64,000 bases of DNA from assembly GCF_947500795.1 (NCBI RefSeq), contig NZ_CANMTE010000001.1, positions 620,001-684,000 of the forward strand, in the 5' to 3' direction. The notes under the pieces were generated by a model, which did not search any database, was not told where the DNA came from, and was given only the letters and a program-made list of their open reading frames with translations. Shown here piece after piece: positions 7,843 through 15,923 of this stretch. Position 1 is the stretch's first letter; every line of letters begins with the position of its first letter. The position numbers and the translations under genes are program-made. The DNA comes from an uncultured Gelidibacter sp. (GTDB lineage: Bacteria > Bacteroidota > Bacteroidia > Flavobacteriales > Flavobacteriaceae).

Positions 7843-9258
7843 ATGAAGACGAAGCTTAAAAAATTCACTGAATTCAGCAAAACGATATTGCCAAACGAAG
7901 CAAAATACCTTCAGGGACAATATCAATTTGTCGATGAAGAAAAGCTTCAAATTATCCAATTGGTTATTGCCAATGCACTGTCTCAATCCACAAGAAAGGA
8001 TTTTGACGATGCCATAGATAAGCGAAAATATTCTTACATAAAAGATTGGATTGAACGGAAATTACTAAGCATAGACGTTGATGCCACTATTGGTTGGATC
8101 ATGTCATTGAATCAGAAAATCCTAACGGATGCCATATCATCAAATGAAGAAAAGCAATTCCTGAACTATATCAGTGGTTATAAGGCAGTCGATTTTAATT
8201 TTCAGAATTTATATGAATTAGCCAAAGAATATAAGTCATTTCTATTGGTGAGGATGCGGTATAAGGACCATCAAGTCGTGGCTGATTTTATTAAGGAATT
8301 CAATCCTTCCTATTCAAAAGCCATCACTATAAAGGAAAAATTATACACCGCCACAACTGAAATCACCAATCAATACACCCTCAATAATAACGAAACGAAG
8401 CATCTGGAAGCGTGGTTATTGGAAGTTTTTAATGATGATTTCATTAGCGGTAAAAACAGGTATCAGGCCTTTGTGTTACTCGCCTTCATGTATACCAATT
8501 ACAATGAAAATGATAAGTTAAAAGTGTTATTCGATCAAATTGACTTTTACTTCAGTCAAGGAAAAATGTATTCAAGACGTTTGTTATCCAATTATTATGC
8601 GAGTCGTGTACTTCTGCATTCCAAACAAGATGAATTGAAAGAAGCTGAATATTATGGCTATCTCTCCATCCGTCAAAACAACAATGACACCCTGATGTAT
8701 TTGAATAATCTGGTTGCCATTTTGTTGCGTAATAACAAACCTGATAAGGCATATCTGTTATTGGAGAAACATAAAGATCTTTATAAGGAAACCCATAATT
8801 ACCATCAAAAAATAGGGTATTGTTCCTACCAAATTCGCGTATTATCTGAACTTCATAAAAATGAACTTGCGGAAGCTACCGCCAAAACTTTCTTGAGAAA
8901 GTATAAAAACGAAGTCTTAAAACATCGTTGGCACCATTTTTTTACCTCCTATATTGGAACCTTAATCGCGCAGGAAAAATATGAAGACGTTTTAAAACTC
9001 TCCACAAAATTCGGACTTACGGAAAAGGAGGAAGAACGACAGAAACAAAAGAATTATGTGCCAAATATTTCCTGGAGTATTTCCTTGTCGCGCTATATGG
9101 AAGGCAAGATCAATTCCACGCGTTTATTGGACGAAATAAAGTCACCACTCATAGATATCAAACCCACCACAAATCAAAAACAATTGATGATTAAGGTGAT
9201 TGATCGGCTTTCAAAAAACTTACCTGAAGCCTTTTTAAAACTAAAGTCACATATATAA
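7843..9258 (+). CDS. Helical-repeat protein of unknown function
   Basis: 471 aa, not recognised. There is no signal peptide, membrane helix or catalytic motif. The composition is rich in K, E, L, Y and N, and paired amphipathic helices run through most of it, especially about residues 200-400 (EAEYYGYLSIRQ, PDKAYLLLEKHKDLY, LAEATAKTFLRKY), which looks like a TPR-type solenoid. It is probably a cytoplasmic scaffold or a regulator lacking an obvious DNA-binding domain. It stands between the symporter operon and the TonB receptor operon on the same strand and has its own possible promoter. Its fixed place there suggests a role in the same pathway, but this is only positional. Confidence 0.7.
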   Translation: MKTKLKKFTEFSKTILPNEAKYLQGQYQFVDEEKLQIIQLVIANALSQSTRKDFDDAIDKRKYSYIKDWIERKLLSIDVDATIGWIMSLNQKILTDAISSNEEKQFLNYISGYKAVDFNFQNLYELAKEYKSFLLVRMRYKDHQVVADFIKEFNPSYSKAITIKEKLYTATTEITNQYTLNNNETKHLEAWLLEVFNDDFISGKNRYQAFVLLAFMYTNYNENDKLKVLFDQIDFYFSQGKMYSRRLLSNYYASRVLLHSKQDELKEAEYYGYLSIRQNNNDTLMYLNNLVAILLRNNKPDKAYLLLEKHKDLYKETHNYHQKIGYCSYQIRVLSELHKNELAEATAKTFLRKYKNEVLKHRWHHFFTSYIGTLIAQEKYEDVLKLSTKFGLTEKEEERQKQKNYVPNISWSISLSRYMEGKINSTRLLDEIKSPLIDIKPTTNQKQLMIKVIDRLSKNLPEAFLKLKSHI

Positions 9259-9415
9259 TGTTTTACAGTAATTACTGTAGTTGTAATTGGCTTTACTAGC
9301 ATCAAAGTGTTTTTTTATTTAATAGTCACACTCTAAACCTTCCGTTTTCTCAAGACTTTGTTTTGTAATTCATAATAGATTGCCACCTAAACGAACTCAA
9401 TCCATATTCACAATT

Positions 9416-11905
9416 ATGAAAAAACTACTCTTTTTACTAACCTTAATTGGTTCTTTTGTGGTTAACGCCCAAGATACAGGAACCATTAGCGGATTAATTA
9501 CAGATGCGAAAGGCGTGCCTTTACCTGGTGCATCAGTGTCTATTAAAATTATCAATAAAGGCGCAATGACTGGTTTTGATGGACAATATACCATTGAGAA
9601 TGTTAATGTTGGTACTTATATTATATCTATTTCCTTTATCGGTTATGAGACGAGTTCCAAAAATATTTTGGTGACTGCTGGTCAAACAACTCAAGTAGAT
9701 GTGTCCTTAAAAGAGTCCGATACAGTTTTAGATGAAATCATTTTAACGGCAAACAAAAAACCACAAAAAATTACGGATGTACCTGCTACGGTAAACGTTA
9801 TTACAGCTAAAGAAATTGAAGAATTTCCAAGTTTTAATATTGGTGAGTTGGCTGCAAGACAGAAAGGTGTAGATTTTGTAAGAAGTGGTGTTTTAGGAAC
9901 CGGAATTAACATAAGAGGTTTCAATTCTGCTTTCAACTCAAAAAACTTACAAGTCACTGATGATCGTTTGTCTTCTCTGATTGCCACCGGATTGCCATTA
10001 GGCTCTTTTTCTACGGTAACTAAAGATGATATTGAACGTGTTGAAATTCTGTTAGGACCTAATGGAACACTTTACGGACCTAATGCACATAACGGGCTTG
10101 TGAGTACCATTACAAAAAATCCTAGAACTTCTGAAGGCACAACTTTTGCAATTGGCGCAGGTAACCAAAGTGTTTTAACTGCAAGATTGAGACATGCTCA
10201 AGTAATTGACGACAAATTTGCATATAAATTTCATTTTGAAAGATCTCAAGGAACTGAATATGATTATGTAGATAGTGTATATGTAGGCACAAAAGCTTAC
10301 AAAGAACTTGATTTGGATCGTGATTTCGATTCTCAAAAATATGGTGCGTCTCTTTACTACAAACCAAGCGCAGGATCTGAATTGATTGGATATTATGGAC
10401 ACAGCAATAGTAATAATATTGGTGCAACTAATGCAGGTCGTAACCAGATTAAAGATTGGAGTATTGATGAAGCTCAGATAAAATTTGTTTCTAAAAACTT
10501 CTTTGCAAATACGTACTATACTTGGAGTAAAACAGATGACACCTATGCCATGAACCAGCGTACACAAAACTATGTATCTTTTATTAATAATGGATTTACT
10601 GAACAAGAAGCCCGTGAGCGTTCTTTATTAGAGCAATGGGTTCCTACAGGTGAAGGCACAGGGTTTTCATTGCCTCGTGGAGCACTTTTTAAAGACGCTT
10701 CAAAACGATTTAATGCTGAAGCGCAATACAATAACAATTGGGATGAATTCTATTTGACATTCGGTGCGCAATATCAAAAAGATATGGCGGATTCTGATGG
10801 TACGTATCTATTGGATGAAGGCGGAATTGATTTGGCACAAACTGGTGTGTATACGCAGTTGGAGTATAAAATGGAAGATTCTGGATGGGGCTTTTTACTA
10901 GGTGGACGTTTGGATAACCACGATTTGTATGGGTCTAACTTTATCCCTAAAGCGGCAATTACTAAAAAAGTGAATAACGGTACTTTTAGAGTAACTTATG
11001 GTAAAGGAATTGCTGTACCATCTATTCTAAACCTTAAAGGCAACTTGTTTGGCGGCTTGGTATTAGGTAATGGCGAAGGATTTACTTTGAAAGATGGAAC
11101 TAAAATTGCCAAATTGGATGTAGAAACCATCAACTCTTATGAAATTGGGTTTAAAGGAAAACTATCAGACAAATTATTTATTGACACGAATGCGTATTAT
11201 AATCAGTCGGATAATTTTATTAGTCCATTAGTGAATGTTGCTGGTACGGCGACAGGAAACTTTGTGACGCATGTTGGAGACACGCCAATTGGAGAGGTTG
11301 TTCAAGGGTCTAACGGTGCATTTATATTAACCTATTTAAACTTTGGCCATGTAGATACTTACGGACTTGATGTTGGCTTAAACTACTATTTTAGCGACAG
11401 TTTTAGAGCGGCGTTCAATTACTCTTATTTTGATCGTGATCTTGACTTAACTGATATGGCCAACGACGGTAATTTAGATGGTAAAGTTCTTGAAAGTGAG
11501 TTGCCTATCAATACACCAAACCATAAATTTAGCTTAGGATTCCACTATAATCAAGGGAAATTTTACGGTTCTATCTTTGGGCGTTTTGTACAAAAATATG
11601 ATTTCTTCTCAGGAATTAATGTCGCTGCCAAAACACAAGACATGGATGGAGATGGCGTGAATGAAATTGTTGAAAATGCTAGAGTAGGTAGAACTTGGAA
11701 CTACGGTCAGTTGGGAGGTTTTACAGTAGATGCTAATGCGGGTTACAACTTTACAGATAATTTGTCTTTAGGGATGAGCATTACAAACTTATTCAATGCT
11801 GAAGTAAGAGAATTTGTGGCATCACCAGTAATCAATACGTTGATTTCATTTGAGTTGAAATACAAAATCAACTTTTTTAAAAATCAGGCAGTAGCAACCA
11901 ACTAA
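9416..11905 (+). CDS. TonB-dependent outer-membrane receptor
   Basis: 829 aa from the ATG at 9416. Signal peptide MKKLLFLLTLIGSFVVNAQ; an upstream in-frame TTG at 9380 would bury it. Residues about 22-105 form the carboxypeptidase-regulatory-like domain found on Bacteroidota receptors (GTISGLITDAKGVPLPGASV). The plug follows (about 115-220, IEEFPSFNIGELAARQKGVDF, with VERVEILLGPNGTLYG near 220), then a 22-strand barrel ending in ELKYKINFF plus a short tail. It is shorter than SusC receptors and no SusD partner is nearby, so it fits import of a small or hydrophobic ligand rather than a glycan. It is followed after 11 bp by a hydrolase and then 3-hydroxybutyrate dehydrogenase, suggesting a hydroxybutyrate-type ester or oligomer as ligand. 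Confidence 0.92.
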   Translation: MKKLLFLLTLIGSFVVNAQDTGTISGLITDAKGVPLPGASVSIKIINKGAMTGFDGQYTIENVNVGTYIISISFIGYETSSKNILVTAGQTTQVDVSLKESDTVLDEIILTANKKPQKITDVPATVNVITAKEIEEFPSFNIGELAARQKGVDFVRSGVLGTGINIRGFNSAFNSKNLQVTDDRLSSLIATGLPLGSFSTVTKDDIERVEILLGPNGTLYGPNAHNGLVSTITKNPRTSEGTTFAIGAGNQSVLTARLRHAQVIDDKFAYKFHFERSQGTEYDYVDSVYVGTKAYKELDLDRDFDSQKYGASLYYKPSAGSELIGYYGHSNSNNIGATNAGRNQIKDWSIDEAQIKFVSKNFFANTYYTWSKTDDTYAMNQRTQNYVSFINNGFTEQEARERSLLEQWVPTGEGTGFSLPRGALFKDASKRFNAEAQYNNNWDEFYLTFGAQYQKDMADSDGTYLLDEGGIDLAQTGVYTQLEYKMEDSGWGFLLGGRLDNHDLYGSNFIPKAAITKKVNNGTFRVTYGKGIAVPSILNLKGNLFGGLVLGNGEGFTLKDGTKIAKLDVETINSYEIGFKGKLSDKLFIDTNAYYNQSDNFISPLVNVAGTATGNFVTHVGDTPIGEVVQGSNGAFILTYLNFGHVDTYGLDVGLNYYFSDSFRAAFNYSYFDRDLDLTDMANDGNLDGKVLESELPINTPNHKFSLGFHYNQGKFYGSIFGRFVQKYDFFSGINVAAKTQDMDGDGVNEIVENARVGRTWNYGQLGGFTVDANAGYNFTDNLSLGMSITNLFNAEVREFVASPVINTLISFELKYKINFFKNQAVATN

Positions 11906-11916
11906 GTTTCTAAAAC

Positions 11917-12699
11917 ATGCCAAAGATACAAGTGAACAACATTGAACTTGATTATGAAGACCATGGAAACGGAAAAGTGCTTCTATTGCTTCACGGATTA
12001 GGATCAACAAAAAAAGATTGGGACGCTCAAGTCCCTTTCTTTTCTAAAAAATACCGTGTCATTGCTTTAGACTTGAGAGGACATGGCAACTCTAGCATAC
12101 CAACAGATGCTTATGGCGTAATGGTGATGACTGAAGATGTCAAAGCATTTCTTGATCATTTAAAGATTGATAAGGCCACGTTTGTAGGGTTTTCTATGGG
12201 TGGTGCCATCGCTTTTCAAATGGCTGCAAGTTATCCTGAATATGTAAATAATTTGGTGATTGTAAATAGTGGACCAGATTTTAATAATATGGGAACCATT
12301 GGCGAAGAATTGCTAAGAAGTAGAACGCAATTTTTGGAAACTAAAGGCTTGAAGCTTTTAGCGAAAGAGATTTCTTATAATATGTTTCCTGAGGATGATC
12401 AATTGGAATTGAGAAAGGCCTTTGAAGAACGTTGTAAAAACAATGATTATAATGCGTATTACCAATCTTTCGTGACTTTGATGAACTGGGGATTGGGAGA
12501 CCAATTAGAAACAATTAAAGCCAGAACACTTGTGGTGGCGTCAGATATGGATTATACACCGGTAGCTTTTAAACAGGAATATGTCGATCGGATGCAAAAC
12601 GCTAGTTTGACTGTGATCAAAAACTCAAGACATGGTGTGGTCATCGATCAACCGGAGGGGTTTAACAAAGTCCTCGAAAAATTTTTAGAAGATGAATAA
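11917..12699 (+). CDS. Cytoplasmic alpha/beta-hydrolase
   Basis: 260 aa without signal peptide. The fold is clear: LLLLHGLGSTKKDW (oxyanion region), ALDLRGHGNS, nucleophile elbow GFSMGG with S93, likely acid D210 (VASDMDYTP) and catalytic H239 (NSRHGVV). The sequence type resembles small lactonases and carboxylesterases. It lies 11 bp after the TonB receptor and overlaps the 3-hydroxybutyrate dehydrogenase gene by 8 bp, so it probably releases the substrate for that enzyme, for example from an imported ester, dimer or lactone. A dehalogenase or other hydrolase activity cannot be excluded. Confidence 0.85.
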   Translation: MPKIQVNNIELDYEDHGNGKVLLLLHGLGSTKKDWDAQVPFFSKKYRVIALDLRGHGNSSIPTDAYGVMVMTEDVKAFLDHLKIDKATFVGFSMGGAIAFQMAASYPEYVNNLVIVNSGPDFNNMGTIGEELLRSRTQFLETKGLKLLAKEISYNMFPEDDQLELRKAFEERCKNNDYNAYYQSFVTLMNWGLGDQLETIKARTLVVASDMDYTPVAFKQEYVDRMQNASLTVIKNSRHGVVIDQPEGFNKVLEKFLEDE

Positions 12700-13462
12700 A
12701 ATCGTACTCATTACAGGAAGTACCAGTGGTATTGGTTTGGCTATTGCAAAGAGATTTGCCAAAAAAGGCTATGATATTATGTTTCATGGTTTAGAAGCTA
12801 ACGGTGCGGAAATTGCAGAAAAAGTAGGTCAGAAGCATAACGTGAAAGTAGCTTTTTCTAATGCGAATTTATTACAATCTGAAGCTGTTGAAGGCTTGAT
12901 TGCGGAGACAATAAAAAAACTTGGGGAGTTGCATGTATTAGTGAATAACGCCGGAATTCAACATGTGTCGCCAATCGAAGACTTTCCAAATAATAAGTAT
13001 GAAAACATCATTGCAATCAATATGAATGCGGTATTTTATGCTTCTAAGGCGGCTTGGGGTCAGATGAAACAGCAGAAATTTGGTAGGATTATCAATATTT
13101 CTTCCGTCCACGGATTAAGAGCATCCGAATTTAAATCGGCTTACGTGGCGGCCAAACACGGCGTCATTGGGATGACTAAAGTGATGGCTTTAGAAGGCGC
13201 GCCCTTTAATATTACCTGTAATGCCATTTGTCCTGGCTACGTCAAAACACCTTTGGTAGAAGGTCAGATTAAAGATCAGGCCAAAGCTCATAACATGACG
13301 GAAGAAGAAGTGGTTGAAAAAGTCATGCTTAAAAAGCAAGCCGTGAAACAATTTGTTCCAGCTAAAGCCATTGCAGATATGGCAATTTTGTTAGCCAAAG
13401 AGTCTTCAACAACAATTACAGGAACTTCATTCGCCCTAGATGGCGGTTGGAGTGCCCAATAA
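12692..13462 (+). CDS. bdhA: D-3-hydroxybutyrate dehydrogenase (SDR)
   Basis: 256 aa classical short-chain dehydrogenase. NAD-binding TGSTSGIG is at residues 8-15, NNAG at 85-88, and the catalytic S138, Y151 and K155 are present. The residues I recall as lining the substrate pocket of Pseudomonas fragi D-3-hydroxybutyrate dehydrogenase (Q94, S142, H144, K152, Y155, Q196) all have counterparts here at a constant offset of four: Q90, S138, H140, K148, Y151 and Q192. The C-terminal DGGWSAQ is also typical. It oxidises D-3-hydroxybutyrate to acetoacetate with NAD+. It is the last gene of the TonB receptor operon and is followed by a strong terminator. No PHB synthase or depolymerase of the classic type is in the window. 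Confidence 0.93.
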   Translation: MNKIVLITGSTSGIGLAIAKRFAKKGYDIMFHGLEANGAEIAEKVGQKHNVKVAFSNANLLQSEAVEGLIAETIKKLGELHVLVNNAGIQHVSPIEDFPNNKYENIIAINMNAVFYASKAAWGQMKQQKFGRIINISSVHGLRASEFKSAYVAAKHGVIGMTKVMALEGAPFNITCNAICPGYVKTPLVEGQIKDQAKAHNMTEEEVVEKVMLKKQAVKQFVPAKAIADMAILLAKESSTTITGTSFALDGGWSAQ

Positions 13463-13503
13463 TACTGCTGCTAATTTAATTTTAATAGTTGAGTTCTCAA
13501 TGC

Positions 13504-13529
13504 CCCGAAGGTTACGCCTTCGGGTTTTG
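13504..13529 (+). terminator. Terminator after bdhA
   Basis: The perfect 8-bp stem CCCGAAGG / CCTTCGGG with a 5-nt loop is followed by TTTTGTG, about 40 bp after the bdhA stop. Confidence 0.85.
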
Positions 13530-13608
13530 TGTTTAATGATGTTTACATAATGGTTATTTCAATTTAAGTCTGTATTGAATGAATTTATAAAATTAATCGT
13601 ATCCCTAA

Positions 13609-13673
13609 ATTCTCCTCCTTTTTAAGGAGGAGTGGCTTCTGCTTCCGTAGAGAAGCAGAAGACGAGGTGGTTT
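13609..13673. repeat. Palindromic repeat, copy 1
   Basis: A 65-bp element made of two stem-loops: CTCCTCCTT-TTT-AAGGAGGAG and then CTTCTGCTTC-CGTAGA-GAAGCAGAAG, both perfect. A near-identical copy lies at 14348-14412 in the same orientation, so the pair flanks the DUF421 gene. The G-rich arm also mimics a Shine-Dalgarno sequence. It is probably a dispersed REP/MITE-like element. Confidence 0.75.
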
Positions 13674-13742
13674 TTAAAATTATTCTCACTTGATTTCACA
13701 TTCCCAATTTTCGTAAATTGTAGGGATCTAAATTTATACACA

Positions 13743-14297
13743 ATGGATCAGGTGACGTCTTTTGATTGGGCTCGAATTTTTGTAGGGGAGCAACCTTTAT
13801 TTTTTATTGGGGAATTGTTTTTACGTGTAGTCGTTATTTATATCATGGCTTTGCTTCTGTTGCGACTTGCTGGGAAGCGTTCTCGGCAGCAGCTTACTAC
13901 GTTGGAGTTATTGTTGGTCATTGCTTTAGGCTCAGCTGTAGGCGATGTCATGTTTTACCCGAGTGTGGCTATTTTATATACTGTTATCGTCATGCTGACG
14001 ATTTTAATCCTCCAACTCATTATAGAGAAATTCAAAAGGAGATTCCCGCATTTTGATAAGTTTGTAGATTCTAAACCAACGTTAATTATAAAAAACGGCA
14101 AATTTGTAGATGACGGAATGAATACAGAGAATCTTACTAAAGCTGAAGTTTATAGTTCATTACGCTTGGAAGGAATTCGCAATATGGGCGAAGTAGAATA
14201 TGCCTATTTAGAAATTCCCGGACAGATCAGTGTCTTTAAATTTGAAAAAGGTCAAGAACGAGATGGCTATGTTTTGGTACCGTATCAAGAGGAATAA
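13743..14297 (+). CDS. DUF421 (YetF-like) membrane protein
   Basis: 184 aa from the ATG at 13743 (MDQVTSFDWARIF); the open frame extends upstream through the palindromic repeat but has no credible start there. Three N-terminal membrane helices (about residues 20-90) contain the family motif LLLRLAGKRSRQQLTTLELL, and a cytoplasmic alpha/beta domain follows (KPTLIIKNGKFVDDGM, then a G/E-rich segment). DUF421 proteins such as B. subtilis YetF and YkjA are widespread and of poorly known function; some are linked to spore or membrane resistance. Copies of a palindromic repeat flank the gene on both sides. Confidence 0.85.
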   Translation: MDQVTSFDWARIFVGEQPLFFIGELFLRVVVIYIMALLLLRLAGKRSRQQLTTLELLLVIALGSAVGDVMFYPSVAILYTVIVMLTILILQLIIEKFKRRFPHFDKFVDSKPTLIIKNGKFVDDGMNTENLTKAEVYSSLRLEGIRNMGEVEYAYLEIPGQISVFKFEKGQERDGYVLVPYQEE

Positions 14298-14347
14298 TAT
14301 GGATTTTTGTTAACACTGAAAATTTGTGAAATACATCAGAACCAATA

Positions 14348-14412
14348 ATTCTCCTCCTTTCTAAGGAGGAGTGGCTTCTGATTCCGCAGAGAAGCAGAAG
14401 ACGAGGTGGTTC
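14348..14412. repeat. Palindromic repeat, copy 2
   Basis: Second copy of the 65-bp double stem-loop element (see 13609-13673), with a few substitutions: the loop TTT becomes TCT, and one position of the second stem is mismatched (CTTCTGATTC / GAAGCAGAAG). It lies between the convergent DUF421 and esterase genes, where it could act as a bidirectional terminator or RNA end-protection hairpin. Confidence 0.75.
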
Positions 14413-14464
14413 TGAAGCAGAATCAAACCTCATTCCTCAATCCTAACCCCTAAAACCTCCTACC

Positions 14465-15208
14465 TTACTTCACCAAAGGCCCCAATGTTTCCCAAACTGT
14501 TTCTGCCAAAATCTTATGACCTTCCACATTCGGGTGAATGCCATCACCTTGATTTAAAGCAGCAATTCCACCAACATCCTTCAATATAAATGGAATAAAT
14601 TCTAGGTTATTTTTTTCGGCAAGATTAGCATACAATTCTCTAAATTCAGTAGTGTATGCTTTACCCATATTTGGAGGTAGTTCCATTCCTGCAAGTATAA
14701 TGGTCGTTTCTGGACTTTTTGACTTTACCACGTCAATTATCGCTTGTAAATTAGCGCGCGTTTCAGACAAGGCCACACCACGTAGACCGTCGTTGGCACC
14801 TAATTCTAACAAAAAGATATCAATAGGTTGCTTGATGACCCAGTCGATCCTACTTTTTCCACCGGCAGTCGTTTCGCCGCTGACGCCTGAATTGATAACC
14901 GTATAATTCAAGTTTAAAGAATCAATTTTTTGTTGCACCAATGCCGGATAAGCTTCAGTCGTATCATCCAATCCATAACCTGCCGTAATACTATCCCCAA
15001 AACATAAAATAGTTTTTGTGGCAGTTGTTGGCGTTGTTGATTCCTCAACTTGGGTGTCGGTCTGTTCGTTATTTGTAGTTTTTTTTGTATCAGATTCACC
15101 ACAGGAAAACAACAATAATGGTAAGATAAAATAACAAAACTTTATGAGTTTATGCCCGCTGGACGTTGGTAGATGTAATTGCAATTGTTTATTTTGAGCC
15201 TCGAACAT
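14465..15208 (-). CDS. SGNH/GDSL hydrolase lipoprotein (TesA-like arylesterase)
   Basis: 247 aa. A lipoprotein signal with lipobox LLFSC (C36) and an acidic T/E-rich linker precede an SGNH hydrolase domain. Block I is ILCFGDSITAGYGL with the nucleophile serine, block III is GANDG, and the C-terminal catalytic pair is in DGIHPN. Family members hydrolyse acyl esters and thioesters and lysophospholipids in the periplasm (E. coli TesA). The ATG at 15208 leaves only 25 bp to the divergent ABC transporter gene and gives an unusually long n-region, so the true start may lie downstream at a non-ATG codon. The head-to-head arrangement with ybbA-ybbP is the same as in E. coli, a strikingly conserved pairing. 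Confidence 0.85.
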   Translation of the reverse strand: MFEAQNKQLQLHLPTSSGHKLIKFCYFILPLLLFSCGESDTKKTTNNEQTDTQVEESTTPTTATKTILCFGDSITAGYGLDDTTEAYPALVQQKIDSLNLNYTVINSGVSGETTAGGKSRIDWVIKQPIDIFLLELGANDGLRGVALSETRANLQAIIDVVKSKSPETTIILAGMELPPNMGKAYTTEFRELYANLAEKNNLEFIPFILKDVGGIAALNQGDGIHPNVEGHKILAETVWETLGPLVK

Positions 15209-15233
15209 AAATCGCTATTTAAATTAAAATTAA

Positions 15234-15923
15234 ATGTCAAAGATATTAAAGATAACCGGGTTGGAAAAAACATATACCAGTGGTAACAAACAATTGACGG
15301 TCTTACACGACATCTCTTTTGAGGTTGAGAAGGGCCAAACCTTTTCAATTGTCGGACCTTCCGGTAGTGGAAAGACCACCTTGTTAGGAATTTGTGCTGG
15401 TTTAGACCAACCTAATGCCGGCAATGTGGAGTTATGTGGACAGAATTTAAATAGCTTAAATGAAGACCAACGCGCACAATTGCGGAATAAAAACGTTGGA
15501 TTTATTTTTCAAAATTTTCAGTTGTTACCAACCCTTACCGCCCTCGAAAATGTAAGTGTGCCTTTAGAATTACAGGGCGCGAAAGATGCCACCCAGAAAA
15601 GTAGGACTTTATTGGAAAAAGTAGGACTCGGTGATCGAGTGCACCATTATCCGTCGCAACTCTCGGGTGGCGAACAACAGCGTGTGGCCCTAGCGCGCGC
15701 GTTTGCAAATTCACCATCCATTTTATTTGCTGATGAACCAACAGGGAATTTAGATGAAGAAACAGGAGAGAAGGTTATTCAATTATTATTTGACCTCAAT
15801 AAAGAAAATGGCACCACCTTGGTGATCATCACGCACGATTTAGAATTGGCCAACCGAACCCAACAAATCCTAAAACTTAAAGGCGGCAAAATAGTAACCA
15901 ATCAACTGACTACTGAACTGTGA
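15234..15923 (+). CDS. ybbA: ABC transporter ATPase, YbbA type (LolD/MacB class)
   Basis: 229 aa, a stand-alone ATPase of the type that pairs with FtsX-like permeases. Walker [10 protein letters not shown] is at residues 41-49, signature LSGGEQQR at about 142, and Walker [15 protein letters not shown] follows directly. The gene overlaps the permease gene by 4 bp (GTGA). With the divergent esterase gene it reproduces the tesA / ybbA-ybbP locus of proteobacteria. It probably powers mechanotransmission or extraction of a lipid or lipoprotein from the inner membrane; the substrate is unknown. Confidence 0.92.
   Translation: MSKILKITGLEKTYTSGNKQLTVLHDISFEVEKGQTFSIVGPSGSGKTTLLGICAGLDQPNAGNVELCGQNLNSLNEDQRAQLRNKNVGFIFQNFQLLPTLTALENVSVPLELQGAKDATQKSRTLLEKVGLGDRVHHYPSQLSGGEQQRVALARAFANSPSILFADEPTGNLDEETGEKVIQLLFDLNKENGTTLVIITHDLELANRTQQILKLKGGKIVTNQLTTEL

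Noticed and set aside
9380-9415. TTG start for the TonB receptor
   Set aside because: The signal peptide begins at the ATG at 9416; extra residues would place it internally.
10122-10606. Long minus-strand open frames (101 and 143 codons) inside the TonB receptor gene
   Set aside because: They lie opposite to a well-supported gene, show no family motif and have the odd composition of antisense frames.
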